In this document: in pieces, positions 48,501-55,666 of the stretch
Layout: every line of letters starts with the position of its first letter
Position numbering within the stretch: position 1 is the first letter of the stretch
Assembly (NCBI RefSeq): GCF_902806685.2
Contig: NC_048536.1
Location: 1,922,001 to 1,986,000, forward strand
Source of the DNA: Maniola hyperantus
Lineage: Eukaryota; Arthropoda; Insecta; Lepidoptera; Nymphalidae
Length of the DNA stretch: 64,000 nucleotides
Reading direction: 5' to 3'
Notes under the pieces: generated by a model
The model's input: only the letters and a program-made list of their open reading frames with translations
Told to the model about the DNA's origin: nothing
The model's database searches: none
Translations under genes and position numbers: made by a program

Positions 48501-51500
48501 AGATCGTTTATCATGATTAGGAAGAATAGAGGTCCTAAGATAGAGCCCTGGCTTACACCGGATCGCGTATGATATGGTTTAGACTCATATATGCCATATC
48601 GAACGAATTGCTGACGGTCACGGAGGTAGTCTGATAATACATGTAGGAGCTGAGGAGAAAGACCAATAGCACTGAGTTTTTTTAGAAGAATATCGTTATT
48701 AACTCTATCAAAAGCTTTGCGGTAATCAAAATAAAGTGCATCTGCTTGATGGCCTCTATCTAGGCAGGACGATATGTATTCAGTAGCTGTTAATAAGTTG
48801 GAGTTGACAGACTTCTTAATCCTAAATCCATGCTGTTCGTCACATAGTAAATTACTGATTTGCCGGCTTATCTCTCTATGCACAATTCTTTCAAATACCT
48901 TGGCAGGCGTTGAGAGAATAGCTATGGGCCGAAATTCCTCTACGGACGTCGTACCGGTTTTTTTTAGGTATTGGTGTAACTCGGGTCAGCTTCCATTGAG
49001 AAGGATATTGTCCAGTCTTTAAGATTAAATTAAGTACATGACAAAGAGGGAGACTAAGATATTTACTACACATTTTCAAAACATCAGCTGGTAAGTTATC
49101 TGGTCCAGTTGCGCAATTTACCTTCAGTTTATCAATGCCATATTTTATGTCCGTCACTGTAAACTTTGGGATGTGGCATATAGTACTATTTAGCTTGCCA
49201 TCATTTAGACATGCCTCAACTACACGTAACTTTGGTACATCAGGAAGAAATACGTTTGCAAAGAAATTCGCAAAAGCTTCGGCCGCATCTACTCCTTTAT
49301 GCATAGAACCATTAAATGTAACGTTAGGTTCAAATCCACCTTTAGACCGCAAGCTACTGATATAGTCCCAGAAACATAGAGGATTGGTTTTAATGCTTCT
49401 CTCAGCACGCCTTATATAATCATCATATGCTTCTGTGATACAAGCCTTCAAATTTGACCTAATTTCTGAAAACCTGGAGTAAGTTTCAACACATTTGGTT
49501 TTAATCCATCTTGTATGCAATTTTAATTTAAATTTTGTATCGCGTATAATACTACTTGTAAACCAAACTGGATAGCGTTTAATAGTACTTTTTTTTCTAC
49601 TCTTTTTAGAGATGCACGAATCAAAAACATCATACATGATGTTATAGAAACAAGTTGTCGCTGACTGTACATCAGTTGCGCCCAAAAGACCATCCCAAGA
49701 CACTGAAGATAATAGAGTTACAAGTTGCTCGTGGTCACATTTTCGGAAATTCCAATCTCTGGAGGAGCTTATATTACTAGGCTCCAATCGTTCAGAGTGT
49801 TTGGCTGCACGAGTATTCATTTTGATGTTAAGAGGAGGATGATATAAGTCAGGTGGAACCATTCCCTCCGTATCAGAGACTATTGCTTCAACACGTTCTT
49901 GGACAAGTACTACATCTAGAATACTCCCGTGAGAGTTTACAATGTTATTTCTTTCGGATAAGCCACAGAGAGATACAAAATAGGAGTAATAATGAACTAT
50001 GTTGGAGGACGCACTGTTCAAGTTTAAATCTCCCAAGATTACCACTGATCCCTTTAATTCAAGAATAAAGCTTTCTATTTTACAGAACAAGTTCATGTAG
50101 TCTTCGTCGGAGGCACTGGGTTTTAAGTAAACGACACATATAAACATAGATCGACCCTGTATGTTACATGAAACCCATAGATCTTCACCATTATCGGTTT
50201 CAAACTCACGTCGTCGTTGTATAAGTATACCGGGACGAGCTACGATCAGGACGCCACCGCACGGCGAGCCTCTGTCACGGCGCAATACGCTCCAGTTGCC
50301 GCTGGCTATTTCTGCGTCTTCAACGGTTTTGTCGAGAAATGACTCCGTAACAGCTACTATGTCACAAGCTTGCAACAGAAGATTCATAGTCCAAGTTTTT
50401 GTTTTTGTTTTAAGACCGCGAACATTTTGGTACAAGATGTTAAAGGCAGCATGGTTTCTTGAGCTATCCATGCTGCTGTTAGTTTGGGTTACGAAAGGGC
50501 TGACGCCTGGCTTCCAGGTTGCCCGAGTTTCCTGAAGATTTAAGAAAATTAGTCCAGATCTTGATCCTTGCATTGATCGGCCATACATCTTCTGACAGAC
50601 ATTTATCGTAATCAGCCAATGGAACTCCGATTTTGAATGACTTGTAATTACCTTTAGGTACTAATTCCTCCACAGTGCAGATATCCGTAGAATAAAGTTG
50701 CTGTAAGTATTTCAATATATCTTCAGCACCCGACTTCATGTTCCACAGGTGTAGGTATTTCCTGGGTTCAACTGCTTTTAAAAATGTCGCAGATGAGCTC
50801 GCGGTGCCACAAATCATGTTGGGTTTTCGGGGCTTCTTCCTGCGGACTTCTACCCATTGTTCAGAAGGTTCTGATCCCTCCTGTTGTGTTGTAGTTTGAG
50901 AAGCCGGTGGATATGGCACATTATTTATCATCGACGGTGTAGTTACGGATGATCGAGAGAGGCGTGAGGGGCACTGCCCGGCGACTTGCCGATAACTTCG
51001 AGATTTAGGCGGGTTTGGCACAAGATTATTGATTGGTGAGAGTAGCACGGCAGGTTGAGGAGTCGCATTCGGTACACTGGCAGTCTCACCTTTCTTAGAC
51101 TGCGCCTGCTCATCTTTGCTGTTTGCCATGTCATACATTTTAGACTGATCGCCAGTGTGAACAACTGCCGCAACAGTATCTAGGCGCGAAAAGTAACTAT
51201 CACATTTTGTGTGGTATGATACCAGCAAAGACATCGCTTGACTCAGTTGATTTTTTAAGCCAACAATCTCTTCACGCAGCTCTTTAATTTCCAGATGAAG
51301 GTCATCAGTATTTTGTATTTCTTTCTCATCCACGTTGGAAGCGATAGCAGTTGCCTTTTTTCTGTAGGTAATATTGTTATTGGCGGATGAGCCTACGTGT
51401 GTCAGGCTGTTATCACCGCCCCTCTTCGACATACATGCACATTCGGGACAGGTCCATGCATCAGCATTCACGGAAGCTAGTTCTAAAATACCTGTACAGA

Positions 51501-52819
51501 GTTCGTGATATGATTTTTTGCAGTTGCTAATCATACATTGTAATAACGCTTCTCCAGGAACAATAAGCTTGCAACAGGCTGCACAATCCATTTTAATATC
51601 TTTCTTCTTACTCGAAAATATATTTTCAATAATTTCAAATATTTAATTATTTAAATATGTTGTTTATATTTTGACATCGCTGTCATGTAGTAGCGACATC
51701 TTTTTGCAGTTATCGAAACTACTTTCAAAGGCCCATATTACAATACAGCTCTTTGAACGAGAAATGACATAGGTACTTGCTTTTTTTACTATATTTTTAT
51801 AATTTTATAGTGTTTCACCTACACTTGAAGGAAATTTCTAAATAATTTTAAATACACATCAAAAATTGCGAACCGGCAGGAATCGAACCCGCGTCTCCTG
51901 GGATCGCGCCCGACGCTCTAACCACTAAGCTACAGCCCGCTTACTGCCAGGGTTCGATTCCTGCCGGTTCGCAATTTTTGATGTGTATTTAAAATTATAT
52001 TCCTTTGGTTCGCAGGTCACCAGTATGGAGCCGTATTGTTCGACATGGACAGCAAGGACCGCACGCTAGGACTGTCGTGTCCGCCAAGACAGTTTCTGAA
52101 CGATGACGTGCTCCAACAAGTCAACACTATATTGACCAATGATGGTGAGTCATCGCTATAAACATGCTCAGCTTTTGTTATTGGATCATCATCATCAACC
52201 GATAGACGTCCACTGCTGGACATACGTGTCCTGTAGGGACTTCCACACGCCACGGTCTTGCGCCGTAACACTTTTTTGTTGTGATGTAAATGTAATCAGA
52301 AATACACGGTTTTCGAATTTTTTCCATTTCTTGTGCTATAAGACATTGCTACCTGTCAAATTTCATAATTCTAAGTCAACGGGAAGTACCCGTAGAGCGG
52401 GAACGGGAAGTATGGGAAAATGTAGAAAAAATACGACTGTAGTACGGAACCCTCGGTGCGCGAGTCTGACTCGCACTTGGCCGGTCTGGAGACACGGAAC
52501 CCTAAAAACGAATAGATACTTACAATATCTCACTTACTTTCCAGGCCACTTCATCCTCAATTTAGTCTGCAGGGATACCAACCTTCAGGAAACCATAATG
52601 TCGACTCTAAAGAAACACTTCAAGCACTTAGTGACCGTCAAACTGTACGAAGAAGTCAACGAGATAGTGTTCGCGACCAACACCCATAGACAATACTCTA
52701 TGGAAAGCTTGGAAGAAGCCGCGATCGCTATCAACACTATCGCGAGGGATAGAAATTTAGTTAAAATCAAATGCGTGGACTTGAAAGACTTTTTGCAATC
52801 AGTTACTATCGTTGCATAG
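30250..52819 (+). CDS. METTL13: METTL13, dual eEF1A methyltransferase, ten exons
   Basis: Exons 30250-30341, 30414-30972, 31513-31653, 33141-33259, 41170-41350, 42723-42900, 44551-44720, 45656-45785, 52016-52144 and 52545-52819 (stop TAG) join in frame (phases 2,0,0,2,0,1,0,1,1), giving about 657 residues against about 700 in vertebrates. The N-terminus MNLLPKSHKEF...DYWNKFFKKRG and the SAM-binding motif IPGCGNSSLS followed by NIDVSEVVIKQM are diagnostic of METTL13. The N-terminal domain is a class I methyltransferase that in the human enzyme methylates eEF1A Lys55. The C-terminal, spermidine-synthase-like domain has VLGLGGGSLCMF (exon 7), the acidic post-I strand VTAVELDPAML and DGVDFL (exon 8); in human it methylates the eEF1A N-terminus. 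All functional motifs look intact. Introns 4, 6 and 8 are swollen by repeats. Confidence 0.93.
30414..30972 (+). CDS. METTL13: METTL13 exon 2: N-terminal methyltransferase core
   Basis: A 559-bp exon starting at a TTTAAAG acceptor and ending at TTG|GTAAGT. It encodes WYGEYLELC, the SAM motif I (IPGCGNSSLS), the acidic motif (NIDVSEVV), the DKGTLDALMPDD segment typical of this family and the following strand/helix elements. Confidence 0.92.
31147..31445. mobile_element. MITE with 6-bp target duplication in METTL13 intron 2
   Basis: Inverted ends TCAGAGGCGTC and GACGCCTCTGA are flanked on both sides by TTAACC (31141-31146 and 31446-31451). The interior is GC-rich and itself partly inverted (GGCGCCC words). 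No coding capacity. Confidence 0.8.
31661..33022. mobile_element. Long copy of the AGGGTTCCGTA ... GACTCGCACTTGGCCGG family, with nested insertions
   Basis: It begins TTTAGGGTTCCGTACC and ends GTCTGACTCGCACTTGGCCGGTT, the borders of a very common lepidopteran repeat of unsettled class. Fragments of the same family lie at 41-125, 2340-2370, 13370-13555, 40880-40915 and 52260-52505. Nested inside are an RTE-associated repeat (32095-32310) and a small foldback element (32793-32996). Confidence 0.65.
32793..32996. mobile_element. Small foldback element
   Basis: GTCCTATTGTCATCGCTCGTGCG and CGCACGAGCGATGAAAATAGGAC are inverted ends about 200 bases apart. The interior is rich in GCGCGATC. It interrupts the 3' end of the 31661-33022 repeat. 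Confidence 0.7.
33280..33490 (-). mobile_element. RTE-associated repeat, family A
   Basis: GACTGACTGATCTATCAAAGCACAGC to CACGCGGACAAAGTCGCGGGCTTAAG, 20 bases inside METTL13 intron 4. Further METTL13 copies: 32095-32310 (minus), 36685-36895, 37230-37320, 37380-37605 and 38690-38876 (plus). Confidence 0.7.
33565..34082. mobile_element. Three-level nested repeats in METTL13 intron 4
   Basis: The outer element has arms CATGTCAAAAGTACGGTTTACC (33612) and GGTAAACCGTACTTTTGACATG (34047). Inside is a second palindromic element with arms CTAATCGTTACTTAAGATTGAG and CTCAATCTTAAGTAACGATTAG (33667-34010). Inside that, 33708-33950 is a T-rich-headed (antisense) retroposed segment flanked by ACAGATTT on both sides. 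A solo copy of the outer element lies at 60287-60437 and of the middle one at 10225-10357. Confidence 0.75.
34480..34650 (+). mobile_element. RTE-type LINE tail with (GATGAT) end
   Basis: AAGCTGAAGTGGCAATGGGC, a gap, then GTGTGGAAGTCCCTACAAGAGACCTATGTCCAGCAGTGG and a (GATGAT)n tail at 34621-34647. Same family as 63005-63475 but internally deleted. It is in METTL13 intron 4. Confidence 0.7.
34858..35106. repeat. Same repeat, copy 2, with internal hairpin insertion
   Basis: As at 633-858, but TTTTGGAACCGTGAAAAGATG to GGTGGCGCTGATTTATTTATCAGCGCCACC forms an extra perfect hairpin near 34970. Confidence 0.65.
35745..35930 (+). mobile_element. tRNA-Phe-derived SINE
   Basis: GAGCCTCAATAGCTCAACTGGTAAAGG to GGCTAATGTTCTTTTATTTAAAAATAAATAAATT. 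The tail is A/T-rich. METTL13 intron 4, sense orientation. Confidence 0.75.
36024..36187. mobile_element. GC-rich palindromic MITE, TIR AGTACGCGACAG
   Basis: TAGTACGCGACAGATCGAGATGGCA at the left mirrors TGCCATCTCGACCTGTCGCGTACTGTA at the right; the centre is CpG-rich (GCGAGCGAGCGCGGGCGC). Relatives at 61513-61656, 2428-2540 and, partial, 40455-40505. Confidence 0.75.
37800..37952. mobile_element. MITE, TIR GTACATCGACCTT (copy 2, best preserved)
   Basis: GTACATCGACCTTCAGAAGG (left) and TCTAAAGGCCGATGTAC (right) are inverted; the core CATATAGGTATGAGTCACAGAGAC matches copies at 8320 and 41862. It lies in METTL13 intron 4. Confidence 0.75.
38227..38575 (+). mobile_element. Full-length tRNA-derived SINE with poly(A)
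   Basis: GACCTCCCTGGCGCAGTGGTGAGCGC (box A) and GGTTCGATTCCTGGC (box B), then a TCTGGTCTGGTCTGGTGGGAGGCTTCGGCC body, ACCATCAGGTGAGATTGCAGTCAAGGGCTAAC and an A-rich tail. It is about 345 bases. A tail fragment lies at 25170-25208 just past HRI exon 2, and an inverted head fragment near 8500-8575. Confidence 0.8.
39140..39345 (+). mobile_element. RTE-type LINE tail
   Basis: AGACGTTGGGGTCGTAAGGT, CCCCCCACTAGGTGGACGGACG and the CCTATGTCCAGCAGTGGACG end identify the 3' region of the same RTE family, sense orientation, in METTL13 intron 4. Confidence 0.7.
39540..39584. repeat. (TTTC)n microsatellite
   Basis: About 11 uninterrupted TTTC units in METTL13 intron 4, following a CATAAATAAACGTC word that looks like the tail of an adjacent retroposed segment. 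Confidence 0.9.
40504..40662. mobile_element. MITE, TIR GGTGCCCGTCCACTAAAGCGGAG
   Basis: AGGGTGCCCGTCCACTAAAGCGGAGCGGAGATG mirrors CATCTCCGCTCCGCTCCGCTTCAGTGGACAGGCACGC. Relatives: 56152-56323 and the two half copies at 21718-21790 and 21835-21905. Confidence 0.75.
41405..41520. repeat. Poly(T)/(TA)n low-complexity stretch
   Basis: Long T runs with a TATATATATAT patch, METTL13 intron 5. Base accuracy in such a stretch may be low. Confidence 0.85.
41862..41982. mobile_element. MITE, TIR GTACATCGACCTTTAGAAAG (copy 3)
   Basis: Shares ends and the CACATAGGTATGAGTGAAAGAGAC core with 37800-37952. It is in METTL13 intron 5. Confidence 0.7.
42067..42255 (-). mobile_element. tRNA-Phe-derived SINE
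   Basis: Antisense copy in METTL13 intron 5: TTAGCCATGCTAATCAGGACTAATATTCCCC, GGGGTTTGAACCGCCGACC. The tRNA head is decayed near the end (CTTTGAGCCTTTGAGC). Confidence 0.7.
43121..43280. mobile_element. MITE, TIR CCGCAAATTGCTA (short copy)
   Basis: GTTCCGCAAATTGCTATTGT at the left pairs with GCAATTTGCGGGAA at the right. The interior shares ACATCGAAATGACGTCATTTT and CTCGAAACTTCAGTCTAGTG with the longer copy at 29484-29894. It abuts the 25-bp array. Confidence 0.75.
43283..44503. repeat. 25-bp minisatellite, 49 copies, in METTL13 intron 6
   Basis: The unit is CCGCTGAGTCACGTACCGTGATAAT with no length variation across 49 copies by hand count. Variants are point changes: TGAGTCACGT, TGAATCACAT, TGGGTCACGT and a CGTGCC/CGTCCC swap. 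The pattern of variants repeats after 525 bp (21 units; compare GATGATCC at 43351 and 43876). The array begins directly at the end of a foldback element (43121-43280) and stops 47 bases before exon 7. Confidence 0.97.
44810..45600. other. GC-richer unexplained stretch in METTL13 intron 7
   Basis: Between exons 7 and 8 lies about 800 bases of Pro/Thr-codable, GC-richer sequence with two overlapping 89- and 124-codon open frames (44958-45227, 44986-45360) and no splice-compatible phase. No family recognised; an old mobile element is the likeliest source. Confidence 0.35.
45806..47040 (+). mobile_element. RTE-type LINE 3' fragment, split by the Harbinger-like insertion
   Basis: 45806-45846 (LPVMTYGSE coding) resumes at 46953-47040 (GLMRKLRVTQ-like, AMERAML). 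Both halves align with the antisense fragment at 63005-63475. Confidence 0.7.
45847..46952. mobile_element. Harbinger-like non-autonomous DNA transposon
   Basis: Terminal inverted repeats TGCCCTGTTTATCAAACGTT and AATGTTTGATAAACAGGGCA bound 1.1 kb. The outer 200 bases at both ends are dense in CTTGTA/TACAAG words. Inside on the minus strand (46258-46455) is a 65-codon piece (KKDILFGAFTDKLSKDQK, AEWKEI) resembling the Myb/SANT-like protein encoded by PIF/Harbinger elements. It splits an RTE LINE fragment whose intact sequence is seen at 63415-63465; flanks ATG (left) and CTG (right) fit a 3-bp target duplication with one change. Confidence 0.7.
47070..47165 (+). mobile_element. Second tRNA-like SINE head
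   Basis: GGTGATAGCCTAGACGTTAAGACGTCGGCCTCCTAACC and GGTTCAATTCC give box A- and box B-like motifs at tRNA spacing. The sequence continues into the left flank of the LINE/SINE block. Acceptor pairing is absent, so it is not a tRNA gene. Confidence 0.6.
47188..47349 (-). mobile_element. tRNA-derived SINE, left copy flanking the LINE
   Basis: Read on the minus strand, a tRNA-like head (TAGCTTAGTGGTTAGAGC box A, GGTTCGATTCC box B; 47275-47345) is followed by an about 85-base body and an A/T-rich tail. The first and last seven bases of the head pair only with several G-U pairs and the anticodon arm is poor, so this is a SINE rather than a tRNA gene. The same 160 bases recur at 51790-51950 on the other side of the LINE. 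Confidence 0.75.
47606..50588 (-). pseudogene. LINE ORF2: endonuclease and reverse transcriptase, one frameshift
   Basis: Two frames together make the full ORF2: 50588-48891 holds the AP-type endonuclease (FNILYQNVRGLK; VILGDLNLN; STILD-like region) and the start of the RT. 48883-47606 holds the RT core (FDYRKAFDRVNNDILLKKL, SGVSQGSILGPLFF, LLYADDLKL) and the thumb/C-terminal region. The break lies in a run of eight A (48959-48966 on the minus strand), consistent with a single-base length change. No RNase H domain is seen. Confidence 0.8.
50479..51591 (-). CDS. LINE ORF1 protein with PHD-type zinc finger
   Basis: 370 codons, intact. Residues 3-54 hold a Cys/His-rich finger (CAACC, CMISNC, CTGIL, CPECAC) of PHD type. 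A coiled coil follows (ELREEIVGLKNQLSQA, about 110-135), then a Ser/Pro-rich linker and a C-terminal basic/globular region (WVEVRRKKPRKPN; YLHLWNMKSGAEDILKYLQ). ORF1 proteins of CR1-type LINEs bind element RNA; that role is inferred from family. It overlaps the start of ORF2 by about 110 bases in another frame. Confidence 0.8.
   Translation of the reverse strand: MDCAACCKLIVPGEALLQCMISNCKKSYHELCTGILELASVNADAWTCPECACMSKRGGDNSLTHVGSSANNNITYRKKATAIASNVDEKEIQNTDDLHLEIKELREEIVGLKNQLSQAMSLLVSYHTKCDSYFSRLDTVAAVVHTGDQSKMYDMANSKDEQAQSKKGETASVPNATPQPAVLLSPINNLVPNPPKSRSYRQVAGQCPSRLSRSSVTTPSMINNVPYPPASQTTTQQEGSEPSEQWVEVRRKKPRKPNMICGTASSSATFLKAVEPRKYLHLWNMKSGAEDILKYLQQLYSTDICTVEELVPKGNYKSFKIGVPLADYDKCLSEDVWPINARIKIWTNFLKSSGNSGNLEARRQPFRNPN
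51790..51996 (-). mobile_element. tRNA-derived SINE, right copy, with inverted half-copy
   Basis: Bases 51790-51950 match 47188-47349 nearly base for base. They are followed at 51950-51996 by an inverted copy of the same SINE's middle (GGGTTCGATTCCTGCCGGTT onward), making a hairpin of about 45-bp arms. The inverted half ends about 20 bases before the METTL13 exon 9 acceptor. The word ATTATATTCCTTTG occurs just outside both ends of the whole LINE/SINE block (47174 and 51993), a possible target-site duplication. Confidence 0.65.
52180..52265 (-). mobile_element. RTE-type LINE tail
   Basis: ATCATCATCATCAACCGATAGACGTCCACTGCTGGACAT through CACGCCACGGTCTTGCGCCG, antisense, at the start of METTL13 intron 9. 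Confidence 0.65.
52545..52819 (+). CDS. METTL13: METTL13 last exon
   Basis: The acceptor TTCCAG precedes GHFILNLVCRD. The exon encodes the final helices and strands (ESLEEAAIAINTIARDR, VDLKDFLQ) and ends QSVTIVA-stop. The last five codons differ from a second copy of this segment at 53279-53430, so the present C-terminus may be the product of a nearby insertion. Confidence 0.9.
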
Positions 52820-52821
52820 TA

Positions 52822-53272
52822 CTCCAGTAAATAGAGCATTTAACCTCGGCACTAAATTTCCGATCCAATTTCTTTTTTTTTTATGTTAAGGGTCACTTAC
52901 TGACCATAAAATGACAAAATGCTGACAGATCCGTTTTAATGAACCGGTTCATTCAATCGGCCATAAATCGTCAACGGTAAGTTTTACAAAAAAGTTTGCA
53001 CGAAACAAAAGATGCAAAATTTTACTCTCTACAATAATGGTCAAAATTATTTTTACCCTAAAGTGGATAGTTTTCAAGATATCGGCTAAAAACTTTCCTT
53101 CAAGATTGCGATCGAAGCTCCACCTGGATCTGTCAGCATTTTGTTATTTCATGGTCAGTAAGTGACCCTTAACCTATAAACAAAAATTGGATCGGAAATT
53201 TAGTGCGTGGTTGACCAAAAAAAACGGCTTTATTTACTGTACTATAGGGTTTGGTGAAATATTGTAAAAAAA
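52822..53272. mobile_element. Foldback element between METTL13 and its duplicated 3' end
   Basis: Inverted arms of roughly 90-100 bases: TAGTACTCCAGTAAATAGAGC at the left pairs with the right end (TTTATTTACTGTACTATAG), and GCACTAAATTTCCGATCCAA (left) pairs with TTGGATCGGAAATTTAGTGC. GGGTCACTTACTGACCAT and ATGGTCAGTAAGTGACCC also pair, as do the GACAAAATGCTGACAGATCC arms. The element starts at the METTL13 stop codon. No coding sequence inside. Confidence 0.65.
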
Positions 53273-53278
53273 ATTAAA

Positions 53279-53430
53279 TACCCATAGACAATACTCTATA
53301 GAAAGCTTGGAGGAAGCCGCGATCGCTATCAACACTGTGGCGAGGGATAGAAATTTAGTTAAAATCAAATGCGTGGACTTGAAAGACTTTTTGCAAGCAG
53401 TTACTAGCAGCACGGCTTTGCTAAGCTAAA
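53279..53430 (+). pseudogene. Duplicated 3' piece of METTL13 last exon
   Basis: About 135 bases repeat 52678-52812 of the METTL13 last exon almost exactly, with the frame still open (THRQYSIESLEEA... to VDLKDFLQAVTS). It then continues into a different ending, STALLS-stop. It has no start, no promoter of its own and lies 460 bases beyond the functional stop. It is either a tandem-duplication remnant or the displaced original 3' end. Confidence 0.8.
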
Positions 53431-53435
53431 CGCGG

Positions 53436-53645
53436 TGCATTAGGGCGCATTCTTTGCCGCAAAGTGCAGCGCGGAGGCAGCGCGGCTGCAGCGGTGCTTT
53501 GTAAATCCATATAATTTCCATCGAGGAGCTGAAGCGCGGCCGCAGCTCGCATGTAGCGCTGCAGTCGCTAGTCTTTATTTAAATGTGGATTTAAAAAGCA
53601 GCCGCGCTGCCTCCGCACTGCACTTTGCGGCGAAGGCGCCCTTAA
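53436..53645. mobile_element. GC-rich foldback element
   Basis: AGGGCGCATTCTTTGCCGCAAAGTGCAG opposes CTGCACTTTGCGGCGAAGGCGCCCT. The inner arms CGCGGAGGCAGCGCGGCTGC and GCAGCCGCGCTGCCTCCGC are also paired. It starts just after the stop of the duplicated METTL13 tail. Confidence 0.75.
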
Positions 53646-53689
53646 TGGACTGTCTTGTTTATTTAATAGCTCGTGTGACCTAAACCCAG

Positions 53690-53900
53690 ACAATGCTATC
53701 TTGGCGCGTGGCGAAAATCGGAATTATCGTTGTCTTCAAGTGTACCCTTTGAATATTCTAAGCCTTTGTTCTCCGACAGCGCCCCCCTGTCAATGTCATT
53801 CAAGTGCCAAGAGAGCCTTGTCCCACTGTAACTTTGTTCTCCGACAGCGCCCCCCTGTCAATGTCATTCAAGTGCCAAGAGAGCCTTGTCGCACTGTAAC
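53690..53900. repeat. Inverted copy of the same repeat with a duplicated arm
   Basis: GGCGCGTGGCGAAAATCGGAA through CTTTGTTCTCCGACAGCGCCCCCCTGTCAATGTCATTCAAGTGCCAAGAGAGCCTTGTC; the last 60 bases (AACTTTGTTCTCCGACAG onward) occur twice in tandem. Confidence 0.7.
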
Positions 53901-54368
53901 ACTTATCCGTGTCTTAAGTGCAGGTTTAGGTCACGCAGTGCTACAAAAATATTATTTAATAGAAATATGATAATTTGTAATTTACAAAATGTTAAGAAAA
54001 AAATAGGATTACTAAAATGAAACTACAAAAGAAATAAAATTTATGCATTTAATGCCATTTCTTTGTTTCCCCGGACTAGCGTCCACTGTCTGCAGTGTAC
54101 CTACCGTACTGGCATTCTAGCAAAATAAAAAAAACGTCAAGCGCGAGTCGCGCTCCCATTTGAGGGATTCCGTAGCCGCGTTTATACAAAAAATCATGCA
54201 TAGATACTTGTACATACAGTTTATGAAAACTAAAATCTAGAGAGTTAAAAACCTAAAGTGGTTTTACGGCCGAAATTAATATAACTGATCTATTTTGTTG
54301 CTAAGCAACTCGCCGACAAATTGCAGATAAGATTGATTATTATTATTTATTTTGGCCTTTAGACCACA

Positions 54369-54587
54369 AGCGATCCAATACTGAAACATATTAACACATT
54401 CATCGCCAGTGTATTCATGTCATTATTGATGCATTGTGGCCAGTGTGTATCATTTGTGATACACTTCGTTTAGAACACATGCTATCAAATACTAAAACAA
54501 ATTAACACCTTCACCGCCAGTGTATTATACATGTCATTGTTGATGCAATGTGGCCAGTGTGTATCATTTGTGATACACATCGTGCGT
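54369..54587. repeat. Two-copy tandem repeat, about 110-bp unit
   Basis: Each unit has AATACTGAAACATATTAACAC-like, CCAGTGTATT, ATGTCATTATTGATGCATTGTGGCCAGTG and the palindrome TGTATCATTTGTGATACA. It is about 1.6 kb after the METTL13 stop. Confidence 0.7.
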
Positions 54588-55497
54588 ATCAAAAATGATA
54601 CATTGCCCATTGTGTTCAATTTTTATATGGCCAAAAACGAGTTCTGGCCTGAGCGAATCTTCAGGTGCGTTTGGGTTACGATTTATACTTTAGAAAATAT
54701 GAAATTTGGAATCTATAAAACAATATAAATTATAAACCGAAAATAAAATAAACTCCAAATTAGTGAAATATGGGCAATTATACTTGGCGGTAAAGGTGCA
54801 AATATTGATAAATAAAAATAAAACATTATATTTGACATTTAGATATATACGATATACAAAAATAATAATTGGCAGCGGACACATGCAGTATAAATTTACT
54901 GAAATAAGTAAACGCTAGGAACTTTGTTGCTGTGCCGATGCCGCAAAGACAGATGGACATGACGAAAAAATTAAAAAAAAAAATTCAGTACCCCTTAGCA
55001 CGGTTTAATACATTTCGAAAACTTCAATGGTTTTTGTTATTTCTAATGTTGTGACATCCATCAATTACACCATAAAGATAATATTATAAGAATAGGAATG
55101 ACTCTCCGCCATATTGTGACGTCTTACCTGAAAAAATATTTTGATTCAAGTCGCAATATATTTTCAACAAGATTTTGTCGTGCTTAGTTAAATATTGAGG
55201 AATTAAGGAAAACTCAAAATTTTCGAAAAGTGCGAGAGTATTATGGGTAGAGTTCTAGTCACTTGGCTACGTATCCCTAAAAAAACGAAACAGCATTAGG
55301 CATCCTAATTTATCACAATTTGTATCTATACAACACTATAGACAACTACTAACGACACGATATACTTTTTACAATAATTTAAATATATTTAGACATCATT
55401 TCGATAAACATACAATACAATAGTTACATAATTTATTGATTATTATTAATAATAATTAATTAAGCACTGACATTTATATAAAACACAAATAGTCAAG

Positions 55498-55666
55498 GGC
55501 TCTTAGGGTGAGATCTATAAAGCGCACTCTGACTTTGCTTAGACTTAAGACAAAGTTAAAACGAGACAGATGTGTATCTCTCACATAAATCTGTCTCGTT
55601 TTAACTCAATCTTAAGTTTGAGCAAAGTCAAAGTGTGCTCTATAGATCCCAGCCTTAGGCTAGGGA
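55498..55666. mobile_element. MITE, arms GATCTATAGAGCGCACTTTGACTTTGC
   Basis: GGGTGAGATCTATAAAGCGCACTCTGACTTTGC mirrors GCAAAGTCAAAGTGTGCTCTATAGATCCCAGCC. The centre is shared with the 10225 and 33649 family. A solo arm lies at 20618-20655. Confidence 0.7.

Larger units (their letters stand above)
47405..51785 (-). mobile_element. Near-complete CR1/Jockey-group LINE, antisense in METTL13 intron 8
   Basis: On the minus strand: a 5' leader (51785-51592), ORF1, an overlapping ORF2, about 175 bases of 3' UTR and a 3' tail of AAAT/TAAA repeats (47455-47411). ORF1 with a PHD-type zinc finger, ORF2 with an AP endonuclease and reverse transcriptase but no RNase H, and a short-repeat tail rather than poly(A) fit the CR1 side of the CR1/Jockey group. 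Only one frame break was found, so the copy is young. It lies opposite in sense to METTL13. Confidence 0.85.

Noticed and set aside
48150..50535. Plus-strand open frames opposite the LINE
   Set aside because: They are antisense shadows of ORF1/ORF2 of the LINE.
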